Shown in pieces: positions 8,214-18,803 of a stretch of DNA of 29,818 nucleotides. The DNA comes from an uncultured Blautia sp. Its GTDB lineage: Bacteria; Bacillota; Clostridia; Lachnospirales; Lachnospiraceae. The DNA is taken from positions 1 through 29,818 of the forward strand of contig USPF01000028.1 in the NCBI GenBank assembly GCA_900556555.1. The letters run 5' to 3'. The position numbers and the translations under genes are program-made. The stretch's first letter is position 1, and every line of letters starts with the position of its first letter. Under the pieces are notes generated by a model. The model saw nothing but the letters and a program-made list of their open reading frames with translations, ran no database searches and was not told the DNA's origin.

Positions 8214-9092
8214 ATGATGGATATAAAGAAAACAGACATATTTAGTGGAATAGGAGTTTTTATAATACAAATAATAGTTAATATTATTTGTTATGCGTTG
8301 CAAAAGGATAAGGTATATTTATTTTGGGGAATGATTTTTGCTTTTATAATATCGGCATCTATTGTAATTATAGTATGTTTAAAGAGAAAATTTAAACAAA
8401 AAGAGATAGAATACAACGAAGAAATAAATACCTTAAAAAAAGAACGAGATGAGCTTCAATTTAAGAGTCTAGATTTTGAGCAAAAGTGTGTTGAAATCGA
8501 AGAACAAGTAAATATATTAGAGCACGATATGGAGTTATACAATAATAAGTGTAATTATTATGCAAGAATGGATTCTGTAAATCAAAGGATTTTATACGCT
8601 CTGAAAAATCGAAGAAATAGTGAAAATGGAGAAGTGCAAACTTTGATATCAGAGATAGAATATATTTTCCGAGATGATACGTTTCTCAGAAATGCAAAAA
8701 TGAATAGTAGTATATTTGTGGAGAAACAAGATGGGAATTACTGTATTTTGGCATCAACTAGACATTCAACGGGAACTATTAGAAAATTAGAATTGAATGA
8801 AAAATCGTTAGTGGGAGCAACCTTTAAAGATAGGAAAGTTATTTATTGTGGAGATTTGGATAATAGGAGAGCAGATTTTCCCTTTGTTGAGCTTGAAGGT
8901 GATAGAAAATATCATTCGATTTTGGCAATTCCGTGTTGTTTGGATGACAAGGTAGAATTTGTTCTAGTAGTTACATGTACGAAGCAGGGATGTTTAGAAG
9001 AAACCTATAAAAAATATCAAGATATTATTCATAGGTATTTAGAATTAGTAGGAATTATGATGTTTATTAAGTTTGGCAAGGAGACAGAGTAA
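8214..9092 (+). CDS. Membrane-anchored coiled-coil protein with GAF-like sensor domain
   Basis: 292 residues, not a named family. Two hydrophobic helices at about 9-29 and 36-56 form a hairpin anchor, followed by a long charged coiled coil (about 58-115). From about 130 to the end the pattern fits a GAF domain: GTIRKLELNEKSLVGATFKD, then KVIYCGDLDNRRADFPF, then YHSILAIPC, then VEFVLVVTC and a closing amphipathic helix. GAF domains bind small molecules such as cyclic nucleotides or haem, or mediate dimerisation; the ligand cannot be told here. The stop codon overlaps the start of the nuclease gene at 9092 by one base (TAATG), so the two are probably translationally coupled. The ribosome site before ATG 8214 (or 8217) is weak. 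A membrane sensor for the partner nuclease is my inference. Confidence 0.75.
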   Translation: MMDIKKTDIFSGIGVFIIQIIVNIICYALQKDKVYLFWGMIFAFIISASIVIIVCLKRKFKQKEIEYNEEINTLKKERDELQFKSLDFEQKCVEIEEQVNILEHDMELYNNKCNYYARMDSVNQRILYALKNRRNSENGEVQTLISEIEYIFRDDTFLRNAKMNSSIFVEKQDGNYCILASTRHSTGTIRKLELNEKSLVGATFKDRKVIYCGDLDNRRADFPFVELEGDRKYHSILAIPCCLDDKVEFVLVVTCTKQGCLEETYKKYQDIIHRYLELVGIMMFIKFGKETE

Positions 9093-9643
9093 TGATAAAA
9101 AGAAAAGATTTATTAATATTTCCCGATGAAAAGATTGTATCTAATATAGTTAAATATGAAGAGGAAGATATATATATGTTTCAGGAATTATATACTAATT
9201 GGATGGAATTGAATGAAAAAATAAAAAGAATAGGAGGAAGACCAAGTGTATTACCAACAGAATTTGTTGAAGCATTAGTAGCTTGTAAGATGGATTATTG
9301 GAAAATTGATGATATGCGATTAGGGTTTGATTGTTATGATCCAAATGCTGAGGAAAATGAGAAACGTATTGAAATAAAATACAGTACGGGGAGAATGGAT
9401 TATTCAAGTTTTGCACCAAGGATAGAATGGGACAGACTTAATTTTGTGAAATTTTATAATGAGTCTCCAATAGAATGTTATTTTGAAGTGTATGATATAG
9501 GAATTGATATGATTTTCGAAGAGGCTGAAAAATTTGGAAGAAGTGTATATGAAGAGTATAGAAGAAGACCTAGAATTAGTATTAGCAGAGAATTGATTGA
9601 GAGAGGTATATATCGAAATAAAAAAGAATTTTCATTGTTTTAA
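9092..9643 (+). CDS. Bsp6I-like PD-(D/E)xK restriction endonuclease-type protein
   Basis: 183 residues. Features that recall the Bsp6I family of type II restriction enzymes (PF09504, GCNGC cutters): an early helix LPTEFVEALVACKM (Glu57, Glu60), a candidate catalytic core of Asp80 (GFDCYD) and Glu94-x-Lys96 (IEIKYS), then SSFAPRIEWDRLNFVKFY (from Ser105), close to the family's SFGP...WDELYFLDFY block, and CYFEVYDI (129-136). The size also fits. No DNA methyltransferase is nearby: flanking genes are RhuM, a GAF membrane protein and uvrB. AAGGAGA lies upstream, within the preceding gene. A solitary nuclease tied to a sensor, rather than a classical restriction-modification enzyme, is the likely reading. 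The family assignment is by motif memory only. Confidence 0.62.
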   Translation: MIKRKDLLIFPDEKIVSNIVKYEEEDIYMFQELYTNWMELNEKIKRIGGRPSVLPTEFVEALVACKMDYWKIDDMRLGFDCYDPNAEENEKRIEIKYSTGRMDYSSFAPRIEWDRLNFVKFYNESPIECYFEVYDIGIDMIFEEAEKFGRSVYEEYRRRPRISISRELIERGIYRNKKEFSLF

Positions 9644-9887
9644 AATGTTGAATAAATATAATTGCGAATAACTTGTGCAAGTGACATGCATAAATAGATA
9701 ATGAATACTCAATAGAGCATTTTGTATTTCGTTATGACTAATATTTTTGTGACTTTTTATGTTTTCTATTCGAATATTTTACTATAAGGCATTCTATTTT
9801 TACATTTTTGAGGATTTCATTACGAATTGCAGAACAGTGGTATGGCTGACTGTGAACGTATCAAAAATCACAAAGGAGGTTTTGCTC
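9644..9887 (+). other. 244-base gap before uvrB
   Basis: AT-rich stretch without a supported gene. The reading frame of uvrB stays open back to 9759, but the added residues are low-complexity Phe/Tyr/Ile-rich and not UvrB-like. I see no strong promoter, no T-tailed terminator after the nuclease gene and no GAAC-N4-GTTC LexA box. Small palindromes (ACTTGTGCAAGT, TATTCGAATA) are present without a clear role. The uvrB ribosome site AAAGGAGG is at 9872-9879. Confidence 0.5.
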
Positions 9888-11870
9888 ATGAATAAATTTG
9901 TTTTAAAAGCCCCATATCAGCCGACAGGAGATCAGCCACAGGCGATTGCAGAGCTGGTCAAGGGCTTTAAAGAAGGCAATCAATGCCAGACTTTACTAGG
10001 GGTTACGGGTTCTGGAAAAACTTTTACGATGGCAAATGTGATTCAGCAATTACAAAAGCCGACACTTGTCATCGCTCATAATAAGACGTTAGCAGCTCAG
10101 TTATACGGAGAGTTCAAGGAGATGTTCCCCGATAACGCAGTCGAATACTTTGTCTCCTACTACGACTACTATCAGCCAGAAGCCTACGTGCCTTCTTCTG
10201 ACACGTACATTGCCAAGGATTCTTCTGTAAATGATGAAATTGACAAACTCCGTCTTTCCGCAACGTCTTCTTTGAGCGAGCGGAGAGATGTTATCATTGT
10301 TTCCAGCGTATCCTGTATTTATGGAATTGGAAGTCCGGATGACTATCAGAATATGATCATCTCTCTTCGGCCAGGAATGGAGAAGGACCGGGATGAAGTT
10401 ATCAGAGAATTGATTGATATTCAATATGACCGGAATGAAGCTGACTTTCACCGTGGAACTTTCCGGGTGAGAGGGGATGTGGTGGAAATCTATCCGGCAG
10501 ATTATACAGATACGGCAGTGCGGGTGGAGTTTTTTGGTGATGAAATTGACCGCATTACAGAGATTGATATTCTCACAGGGGAAATTAAAAATTCTCTGAA
10601 TCACATTGGTATTTTTCCGGCATCTCATTATGTAGTGCCCATGGAAAAGATTTTGAAGTCCGCAGATGCCATAGAGGAAGAATTAAAAGAACGGGTAGAA
10701 TACTTTAAGAGTGAAGATAAATTGTTAGAAGCACAGAGAATTTCTGAGAGAACAAATTTTGATATTGAGATGCTGAAGGAAACAGGATTTTGTTCGGGAG
10801 TAGAAAACTATTCCCGCCATCTTTCAGGGCTAGAGCCAGGACAGCCTCCCTATACGCTCATCGATTATTTCGGTGATGATTTCCTTATTATTATTGATGA
10901 GTCTCACAAGACAGTGCCTCAGATCCGTGGTATGTATGCAGGAGACCAGTCCAGAAAACAAACTTTAGTTGATTATGGATTCCGGCTTCCATCCGCAAAG
11001 GATAACCGCCCCTTAAATTTTGAAGAATTTGAAGACAAAATAGACCAGATTTTGTTTGTGTCTGCCACACCGGGAGAATATGAGGAGAGCCATGAATTGC
11101 TCCGGGCAGAGCAGATTATACGTCCAACCGGGCTTTTAGATCCAACCGTAGAAGTACGGCCAGTAGAGGGGCAGATTGATGATTTAATCGGAGAAGTTCA
11201 TAAAGAGGTGGAGAAGGGCAACAAGATTCTGATTACAACGCTGACCAAACGAATGGCAGAAGATCTGACAGAATATATGAAAGAACTGGGTATCCGTGTG
11301 AAATATCTGCATTCAGATATTGATACGCTGGAGAGGACTCAGATTATCCGGGATATGCGGTTAAATGTTTTTGATGTTCTGGTGGGAATTAACCTGTTGA
11401 GGGAAGGACTTGATATACCAGAGATCACATTGGTTGCCATCTTAGATGCAGATAAGGAAGGGTTCTTACGTTCAGAAGTATCTTTGATTCAGACCATTGG
11501 CCGTGCGGCCAGAAATGCAGAGGGGCGGGTCATTATGTATGCTGATGTAATGACCGATTCTATGCGTTTAGCGATTGAGGAGACGACTAGGAGAAGAGCT
11601 ATTCAGGAACAATATAACAAAGAGCATGGAATCACACCAAAGACGATTAAAAAGGCAGTCAGGGATTTGATCAGTATTTCTAAGAAGGTTGCGGAAACAG
11701 AAGATAAGATGATGAAAGACCCGGAATCCATGAGTAGGAAAGAATTGGAAAAACTGATTCAGCAGGTCAAAAAACAGATGCAGACGGCAGCAGCCGATTT
11801 GAATTTTGAGATGGCCGCACAATTGCGTGATAAAATGATTGAATTAAAAAAGAATCTGGAAGAATTATAA
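9888..11870 (+). CDS. uvrB: UvrABC system protein B
   Basis: 660-residue damage-verification helicase of nucleotide excision repair; it is loaded by UvrA and recruits UvrC. The start [19 protein letters not shown] has AAAGGAGG eight bases upstream, so I reject the open extension back to 9759. Walker A is GVTGSGKT (38-45), the DNA-clamping beta-hairpin holds [12 protein letters not shown] (about 92-103), the DEAD-type box reads [14 protein letters not shown], and motif VI is [12 protein letters not shown]. The C-terminal UVR motif (about 618-660, with [12 protein letters not shown]) binds UvrC. Length is normal. No SOS box is visible, which is unusual for uvrB in Firmicutes; regulation may have been disturbed by the cassette inserted upstream. 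Confidence 0.98.
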   Translation: MNKFVLKAPYQPTGDQPQAIAELVKGFKEGNQCQTLLGVTGSGKTFTMANVIQQLQKPTLVIAHNKTLAAQLYGEFKEMFPDNAVEYFVSYYDYYQPEAYVPSSDTYIAKDSSVNDEIDKLRLSATSSLSERRDVIIVSSVSCIYGIGSPDDYQNMIISLRPGMEKDRDEVIRELIDIQYDRNEADFHRGTFRVRGDVVEIYPADYTDTAVRVEFFGDEIDRITEIDILTGEIKNSLNHIGIFPASHYVVPMEKILKSADAIEEELKERVEYFKSEDKLLEAQRISERTNFDIEMLKETGFCSGVENYSRHLSGLEPGQPPYTLIDYFGDDFLIIIDESHKTVPQIRGMYAGDQSRKQTLVDYGFRLPSAKDNRPLNFEEFEDKIDQILFVSATPGEYEESHELLRAEQIIRPTGLLDPTVEVRPVEGQIDDLIGEVHKEVEKGNKILITTLTKRMAEDLTEYMKELGIRVKYLHSDIDTLERTQIIRDMRLNVFDVLVGINLLREGLDIPEITLVAILDADKEGFLRSEVSLIQTIGRAARNAEGRVIMYADVMTDSMRLAIEETTRRRAIQEQYNKEHGITPKTIKKAVRDLISISKKVAETEDKMMKDPESMSRKELEKLIQQVKKQMQTAAADLNFEMAAQLRDKMIELKKNLEEL

Positions 11871-11886
11871 AATAAGTATAAAGCCC

Positions 11887-11915
11887 TTGACAAATAGAAG
11901 TCCTAGTGCTATCTT
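11887..11915 (+). promoter_or_regulatory. Heat-shock operon promoter
   Basis: Consensus TTGACA (11887-11892), 17-base spacer, TATCTT (11910-11915). This is a vegetative sigma-A promoter placed just before the CIRCE element, as expected for hrcA operons. Confidence 0.85.
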
Positions 11916-11928
11916 AAGAACATAGATG

Positions 11929-11955
11929 TTAGCACTCCACATCAACGAGTGCTAA
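11929..11955. promoter_or_regulatory. CIRCE operator (HrcA binding site)
   Basis: Perfect TTAGCACTC-N9-GAGTGCTAA, the canonical HrcA operator, 14 bases after the -10 box. HrcA bound here represses the hrcA-grpE-dnaK-dnaJ operon; GroEL availability normally sets HrcA activity. Confidence 0.97.
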
Positions 11956-11988
11956 CAACAAAAGAAAACACAAGGAAAGGAGCATAAG

Positions 11989-13044
11989 ATGGAATTGGTA
12001 ACTGAATTAGATGAAAGAAAAAGAAAAATTCTAAAAGCCATTATCCAGACTTATTTGGAAACAGGGGAACCGGTAGGGTCCAGAACCATTTCTAAATATA
12101 CGGATTTGAATCTTAGCTCCGCAACCATCCGAAATGAGATGTCAGATCTGGAAGAATTAGGATACATTGTTCAGCCGTACACCTCTGCCGGCAGGATTCC
12201 TTCCGATATGGGCTACCGGTTATATGTTGATGAACTGATGCGGGAAAAAGAAAAAGAAGTATCAGAAATCAAGGAACTGATGATTGAGAAGACGGATAAG
12301 ATGGAAAAGGTGTTGAAACAGGTTGTGAAGGTTCTTGCTTCTAATACCAATTATGCCACCATGATTACCGGTCCGACCTATCACAGAAACAAATTGAAAT
12401 TCATTCAGTTATCCCGGGTCAGTGAAAGACAGCTTTTGGCAGTAGTCGTGGTAGAAGGGAATATGGTGAAGAATCATATTATTGATTTAAACGAGCCTAT
12501 GGATGAAGAAGCAACATTGAAACTGAATCTGCTGCTGAATACACAGCTAAATGGACTGACAATAGAGGAAATCAATCTTGCAATGATTTCGAAATTGAAG
12601 GAACAGGCAGGCAGCCACAGTGCAGTCATTAGCAGTGTGATTGATGCAGTTGCACAGGCTATTGCAGTGGACGAAGAGGAGATGCAGATTTATACCAGCG
12701 GTGCTACAAATATTTTTAAGTACCCGGAGCTGGCAGATAAGTCAAAAGCTAGTGAGCTGATTTCTGCTTTTGAAGAAAAACAGGCTCTGGCAGGATTTGT
12801 GAAGGATACCACAGAAAATGAGAATGGGGATCCGGGAACTGGAATCCAGGTATATATTGGAAATGAAAGTCCTGTGAAGACCATGAAGGACTGCAGTGTT
12901 GTGACAGCAACCTATGATTTAGGAGAAGGCATGCAGGGAACCATCGGAATTATCGGTCCGAAACGCATGGATTATGAGAATGTGGTAGATAATCTGAAAA
13001 CATTAAAAACTCAGTTAGATCATATTTTTAAGAAAACAGATTAG
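11989..13044 (+). CDS. hrcA: Heat-inducible transcription repressor HrcA
   Basis: 351-residue repressor of class I heat-shock genes. The N-terminal winged-helix domain (about residues 10-75) has the family signature LETGEPVGSRTISKY and SATIRNEMSDLEELGYI, followed by QPYTSAGRIPSDMGYRLYVD. A GAF-like core and dimerisation region follow to the C-terminus (GTIGIIGPKRMDYENVV). It lies directly behind a perfect CIRCE, so it should repress its own operon. AAAGGAG precedes the start. First gene of hrcA-grpE-dnaK-dnaJ. Confidence 0.98.
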   Translation: MELVTELDERKRKILKAIIQTYLETGEPVGSRTISKYTDLNLSSATIRNEMSDLEELGYIVQPYTSAGRIPSDMGYRLYVDELMREKEKEVSEIKELMIEKTDKMEKVLKQVVKVLASNTNYATMITGPTYHRNKLKFIQLSRVSERQLLAVVVVEGNMVKNHIIDLNEPMDEEATLKLNLLLNTQLNGLTIEEINLAMISKLKEQAGSHSAVISSVIDAVAQAIAVDEEEMQIYTSGATNIFKYPELADKSKASELISAFEEKQALAGFVKDTTENENGDPGTGIQVYIGNESPVKTMKDCSVVTATYDLGEGMQGTIGIIGPKRMDYENVVDNLKTLKTQLDHIFKKTD

Positions 13045-13062
13045 AAAGGCGGTATGATATTC

Positions 13063-13713
13063 GTGTCAGAAGAAAAGAAAGAATACAACACCGTGGAAGA
13101 GAATCTTTCCGGTCATGAAACAGAAGAAACAGTAGACGAAGCAGCAGCTCAGGAAGCTTCTGTAGAGGATGTTCAGGAAGAAACAGCTCAGACAGAAGGA
13201 AGTGAAGAATCAGTCCAGGAAGACGCAGACGAAAAAGCTTCTGAGAAAAAAGGGCTTTTCGGTAAGAAGAAAAAAGATAAAAAAGATGAAAAAATCGAGG
13301 AGCTTACCGACAGAGTAAAACGTCAGATGGCTGAATTTGATAACTTCCGCAAGCGTACAGAGAAAGAAAAAGCGTCTATGTACCAGATTGGAGCCAGAGA
13401 AGTGATTGAAAAAATCCTTCCAGTAGTAGACAATTTTGAGCGCGGTTTAGCGACAGTGCTTCAGGAAGATGCTACAAATCCTTATGCAGAAGGTATGGAG
13501 AAAATTTATAAACAGCTTATGACAGTCTTAGATGACTTAGGAGTAAAACCGATTGAAGCTGTAGGACAGGAATTCAATCCGGATTTCCATAATGCAGTGA
13601 TGCATGTAGAAGATGAAGAAGCCGGAGAAAACGTAATCGTAGAAGAATTCCAAAAAGGATATCTTTATAAAGACCAGGTGGTTCGCCACAGCATGGTAAA
13701 AGTTGCAAACTAG
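13063..13713 (+). CDS. grpE: Nucleotide exchange factor GrpE
   Basis: About 216-residue co-chaperone that releases ADP from DnaK. The N-terminal 70 residues are acidic and low complexity (Glu/Ala rich) with a Lys cluster (KKKKDKKDEK), then the long dimerisation helix (EELTDRVKRQMAEFDNFRKRTEKEK) and the beta domain with the signature region ending VIVEEFQKGYLYKDQVVRHSMVKV. I favour GTG 13063 (MSEEKKEYN) because AAAGGCGG is ten bases upstream of it but only one base from the ATG at 13054, which is in frame and would add three residues. It follows hrcA by 18 bases. Confidence 0.95.
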   Translation: MSEEKKEYNTVEENLSGHETEETVDEAAAQEASVEDVQEETAQTEGSEESVQEDADEKASEKKGLFGKKKKDKKDEKIEELTDRVKRQMAEFDNFRKRTEKEKASMYQIGAREVIEKILPVVDNFERGLATVLQEDATNPYAEGMEKIYKQLMTVLDDLGVKPIEAVGQEFNPDFHNAVMHVEDEEAGENVIVEEFQKGYLYKDQVVRHSMVKVAN

Positions 13714-13724
13714 CGATATTCATC

Positions 13725-13741
13725 TAAGGGAATGTCCCTTA
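13725..13741 (+). other. Hairpin between grpE and dnaK
   Basis: TAAGGGA-ATG-TCCCTTA, a perfect 7-bp stem with a three-base loop, followed by a loosely T-rich run. It could be a partial terminator or an RNA processing and stability element that sets the ratio of grpE to dnaK mRNA; no promoter of quality is seen in the 94-base gap. Confidence 0.45.
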
Positions 13742-13744
13742 TGA

Positions 13745-15682
<1,938 letters not shown>

Positions 15683-15731
15683 TTGAGCAAAGGAACTTGG
15701 TCTGCAGCATGCAGGCAGTAAATATTTGAGG

Positions 15732-15757
15732 CATGGGGTGTTTTCGGGCATCCCATG
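15732..15757 (+). other. Hairpin between dnaK and dnaJ
   Basis: CATGGG (15732-15737) pairs with CCCATG (15752-15757) around a 14-base loop, in the 103-base gap, preceded by a smaller CTGC...GCAG stem. There is no T run, so it is more likely a processing or stability element than a terminator. Confidence 0.35.
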
Positions 15758-15785
15758 TCTGTATGTTTAGAAAGGGATAAAACCA

Positions 15786-16943
15786 ATGGCAGATAAAAGA
15801 GATTACTACGAAGTCCTGGGGGTAGACAGGGGGGCAGATGAATCTGCGATTAAAAGTGCATATCGTAAACTTGCCAAAAAATATCATCCTGATGTGAATC
15901 CTGGAGATAAGGAAGCAGAAAAGAAGTTTAAAGAGGCTACAGAAGCCTACGGGATTTTAAGTGATCCGGAGAAAAGAAGACAGTATGACCAGTTCGGACA
16001 CGCTGCTTTTGAACAAGGTGGCGGAGGAGGCGGCTTTGGCGGCGGCTTCGGTGGCTTTAGTGGTGCAGATATGGGAGATATCTTTGGGGATATTTTCGGT
16101 GATCTGTTCGGCGGAGGCGGCAGAAGAAGACCGAACAATGGACCAATGAAAGGTGCCAATGTGAGAGCTTCTGTGCGTATCACCTTCGAGGAGGCTGTGT
16201 TCGGCTGTGAAAAAGAACTGGAGCTGACTTTAAAAGATACCTGTAATACCTGCCATGGAACAGGAGCAAAACCAGGTACTTCTCCGGAAACCTGTTCCAA
16301 ATGTCATGGTTCAGGACAGGTGGTATATACACAGCAGTCTATGTTCGGTACCATCCAGAATGTACAGACCTGTCCGGATTGTCAGGGAACCGGTAAAATT
16401 ATCAAAGAAAAATGTCCGGATTGCCGTGGAACAGGATTTATTTCCAACCGCAAGAAGATTCAGGTCAGCATACCTGCAGGTATTGACAATGGTCAGAGTA
16501 TCCGCATCCGAGAAAAAGGAGAACCAGGCGTAAATGGAGGTCCGAGAGGAGATTTGATGGTGGAAGTTATTGTTGCCCGTCATCCGATTTTCCAGAGACA
16601 GGACATGAACATTTTCTCAACTGCACCGATTACCTTTGCTCAGGCAGCTCTTGGCGGGGAAGTACGCATCAGTACCGTTGACGGTGATGTGATGTATGAT
16701 GTGAAACCAGGTACTCAGACAGATACCAAAGTACGTTTAAAAGGAAAAGGTGTACCGTCTCTCAGAAACAAGAATGTAAGAGGAGATCACTATGTAACAC
16801 TGGTGGTACAGGTTCCTACAAAATTAAACGAAGAAGCAAAAGAAGCACTCCGTAAATTTGACGAAGCGTGTGGAAACCATCCGTCAGGCGGAGAAAAGAA
16901 GAAAAAATTCGGGGAAAAATTAAAAGATATCTTTGAAGGATAA
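15786..16943 (+). CDS. dnaJ: Chaperone protein DnaJ (Hsp40)
   Basis: 385-residue type I J-protein that stimulates DnaK ATPase and delivers substrates. The J domain (1-70) carries the HPD motif at 34-36. A Gly/Phe-rich linker (about 76-118) follows, then four zinc-finger repeats [24 protein letters not shown] and CPDCRGTG, and the C-terminal substrate domains ([16 protein letters not shown] onward), ending in a Lys-rich tail. AGAAAGGGA precedes the ATG. Last gene of the heat-shock operon, closed by a terminator. Confidence 0.98.
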   Translation: MADKRDYYEVLGVDRGADESAIKSAYRKLAKKYHPDVNPGDKEAEKKFKEATEAYGILSDPEKRRQYDQFGHAAFEQGGGGGGFGGGFGGFSGADMGDIFGDIFGDLFGGGGRRRPNNGPMKGANVRASVRITFEEAVFGCEKELELTLKDTCNTCHGTGAKPGTSPETCSKCHGSGQVVYTQQSMFGTIQNVQTCPDCQGTGKIIKEKCPDCRGTGFISNRKKIQVSIPAGIDNGQSIRIREKGEPGVNGGPRGDLMVEVIVARHPIFQRQDMNIFSTAPITFAQAALGGEVRISTVDGDVMYDVKPGTQTDTKVRLKGKGVPSLRNKNVRGDHYVTLVVQVPTKLNEEAKEALRKFDEACGNHPSGGEKKKKFGEKLKDIFEG

Positions 16944-16946
16944 GAG

Positions 16947-16988
16947 AAAAAGGCTGTCAGTATGCATGAAAATACGGCAGCCTTTTTC
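16947..16988 (+). terminator. Terminator of the heat-shock operon
   Basis: AAAAAGGCTG (16947-16956) pairs with CAGCCTTTTT (16978-16987) around a 21-base loop, with a T tail. Confidence 0.88.
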
Positions 16989-16995
16989 GTGACTA

Positions 16996-17024
16996 TTGCA
17001 TTTTGATTTCTTTTCCCATATAAT
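16996..17024 (+). promoter_or_regulatory. Promoter of the prmA operon
   Basis: TTGCAT (16996-17001), 17-base spacer, TATAAT (17019-17024), about 40 bases before the prmA start and directly after the dnaJ terminator. Confidence 0.75.
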
Positions 17025-17063
17025 AATTATCATGTGTTTATGAGATAAGGAGCGTGTAGATAA

Positions 17064-18050
17064 ATGAAATGGAAAAAATTCAGGATTAAGACAAAGACAG
17101 AAGCGGAAGATATTATTATCAGCACACTTTATGATATTGGGCTGGAAGGGGCTCAGATTGAGGATAATGTGCCATTGACAGCACTGGAAAAGGAGCAGAT
17201 GTTTGTGGACATCCTTCCGCAGATGGCAGAAGATGACGGAACTGCGTACCTTAGTTTCTTTGTAGAAGAAACAGAAGAAGGCGGATTGCTGTTAAACGGG
17301 GAAACCAAAACAGAAGAAGATATTTTAAAGGCCGTGAAGGAAGAGTTAGACGGGCTTCGTGATTTTATGGATATTGGCGAGGGCAGCATTGCTGTGGATG
17401 AAACAGAGGATATTGACTGGATCAATAACTGGAAGCAGTATTTTAAACAGTTTTATGTGGATGACATTCTCATTATTCCTTCCTGGGAAGAAGTAAAGGA
17501 AGAGGACAAGGACAGAATGATTATTCATATTGACCCAGGTACAGCCTTTGGAACAGGAATGCATGAGACCACTCAGCTCTGCATCCGCCAGTTAAAGAAA
17601 TATGTGACAGAGGATACAGAAATACTGGATGTGGGAACCGGAAGCGGTATTTTATCCATTGTTGCCTTGAAATTAGGTGCAAAGCACGCAGTGGGAACAG
17701 ATTTAGACCCTTGTGCAGTTCCGGCAGTAGAAGAAAACAAAGAAGCCAATGAAATTCCGGTTCAGGATTTTGACATGATGATTGGTAATATCATTGATGA
17801 CAAAGAGGTTCAGGATGCAGTCGGATATGAAAAATATGATATTGTAGCAGCAAATATTCTTGCGGATGTTCTGGTGCCCCTTACTCCTGTTATTGTAAAC
17901 CAGATGAAAAAAGGCGGTATTTACATTACTTCCGGTATCATTGACCAGAAAGAAGAAACGGTTGTAAAGGCAGTCAAGGATGCTGGGCTGGAAATTCTGG
18001 AAGTGACCTATCAGGGAGAATGGGTGTCTGTAACAGCAAGAAAGAACTAA
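17064..18050 (+). CDS. prmA: Ribosomal protein L11 methyltransferase
   Basis: 328-residue S-adenosylmethionine enzyme that trimethylates ribosomal protein L11. An N-terminal substrate-recognition domain (about 1-130) is joined to a class I methyltransferase domain with IDPGTAFGTGMHETT (the PrmA signature), motif I LDVGTGSGILSIVA, the acidic TDLDPCAV and the catalytic-site segment VAANILADVLVPL. It lies directly downstream of dnaJ as in many Firmicutes, but has its own promoter after the terminator. AAGGAG lies upstream. rsmE follows after nine bases, so both share a transcript. Confidence 0.96.
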   Translation: MKWKKFRIKTKTEAEDIIISTLYDIGLEGAQIEDNVPLTALEKEQMFVDILPQMAEDDGTAYLSFFVEETEEGGLLLNGETKTEEDILKAVKEELDGLRDFMDIGEGSIAVDETEDIDWINNWKQYFKQFYVDDILIIPSWEEVKEEDKDRMIIHIDPGTAFGTGMHETTQLCIRQLKKYVTEDTEILDVGTGSGILSIVALKLGAKHAVGTDLDPCAVPAVEENKEANEIPVQDFDMMIGNIIDDKEVQDAVGYEKYDIVAANILADVLVPLTPVIVNQMKKGGIYITSGIIDQKEETVVKAVKDAGLEILEVTYQGEWVSVTARKN

Positions 18051-18059
18051 GGAGAGATT

Positions 18060-18800
18060 ATGTACCGTTTTTTTGTAGAGCCGTCTCAGGTAGGTGAAAA
18101 AGAAATCATAATCACAGGCAGTGATGTGAATCATATAAAAAATGTGCTGCGTATGAAGCCAAAAGAAACCATTCTGATCAGCAGCAAAGAAAATCTGGAA
18201 TACACTTGTTATATTGAAGAAATGAGTGAGGATGAGATCAAGGCTCATATCATGTATGCTCAGGAGGCAGGGTATGAACTGCCGTCTAAGCTGTATTTGT
18301 TCCAGGGGCTTCCCAAAAGCGATAAAATGGAATGGATCATCCAAAAAGCAGTGGAGCTTGGTGTTCATGAAGTGATTCCGGTTGCTTCAAAACGTGCTGT
18401 GGTGAAGCTTGACCAGAAAAAAGAAGAGAAAAAGCGGACAAGATGGCAGGCAATTGCAGAAAGTGCTGCAAAGCAGTCCAAGCGTATGTACGTTCCGGAA
18501 GTGACGAAGGTCATGAGCTTTTCTCAGGCTGTGGAATATGCAAAGAGCATGGATGTAGTGCTGATTCCCTATGAACTTGCAAAGGGAATGGCGGATACAA
18601 AAGAAGTGATTCAAAAAATAGAAAAAGGACAGTCCGTAGGGATTTTCATAGGTCCGGAGGGCGGTTTTGAGGAGGCAGAAGTGGAATTGGCTGTGCAGGA
18701 AGCACGTGCTAAGTCCATTACCCTTGGAAAAAGGATTCTGCGGACAGAAACTGCAGGGCTTACTGTTTTGTCGATTTTAATGTTTACGTTGGAGGAATGA
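18060..18800 (+). CDS. rsmE: 16S rRNA m3U1498 methyltransferase RsmE
   Basis: 246-residue SPOUT-class methyltransferase that makes N3-methyluridine at 16S rRNA position 1498. The N-terminal PUA-like domain has SDVNHIKNVLRMKPKE; the knotted SAM-binding C-terminus has LPKSDKMEWIIQKAVELGV, IGPEGGFEEAEVELA and LGKRILRTETAGLTVLS, all family signatures. GGAGA lies just before the ATG. It sits between prmA and the cysteine desulfurase, with only three bases to the latter. Confidence 0.96.
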   Translation: MYRFFVEPSQVGEKEIIITGSDVNHIKNVLRMKPKETILISSKENLEYTCYIEEMSEDEIKAHIMYAQEAGYELPSKLYLFQGLPKSDKMEWIIQKAVELGVHEVIPVASKRAVVKLDQKKEEKKRTRWQAIAESAAKQSKRMYVPEVTKVMSFSQAVEYAKSMDVVLIPYELAKGMADTKEVIQKIEKGQSVGIFIGPEGGFEEAEVELAVQEARAKSITLGKRILRTETAGLTVLSILMFTLEE

Positions 18801-18803
18801 TAA

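Noticed and set aside
9759..9887. 43-residue N-terminal extension of UvrB
   Set aside because: The extension is Phe/Tyr/Ile-rich, unlike any UvrB start, and AAAGGAGG sits eight bases before ATG 9888, which gives the standard N-terminus.
9644..9887. LexA/SOS box before uvrB
   Set aside because: I looked for GAAC-N4-GTTC and near variants and found none.
15947..16300. Proline- and serine-rich minus-strand ORF
   Set aside because: It is the antisense of the DnaJ Gly/Phe-rich and zinc-finger region, with no ribosome site of its own.
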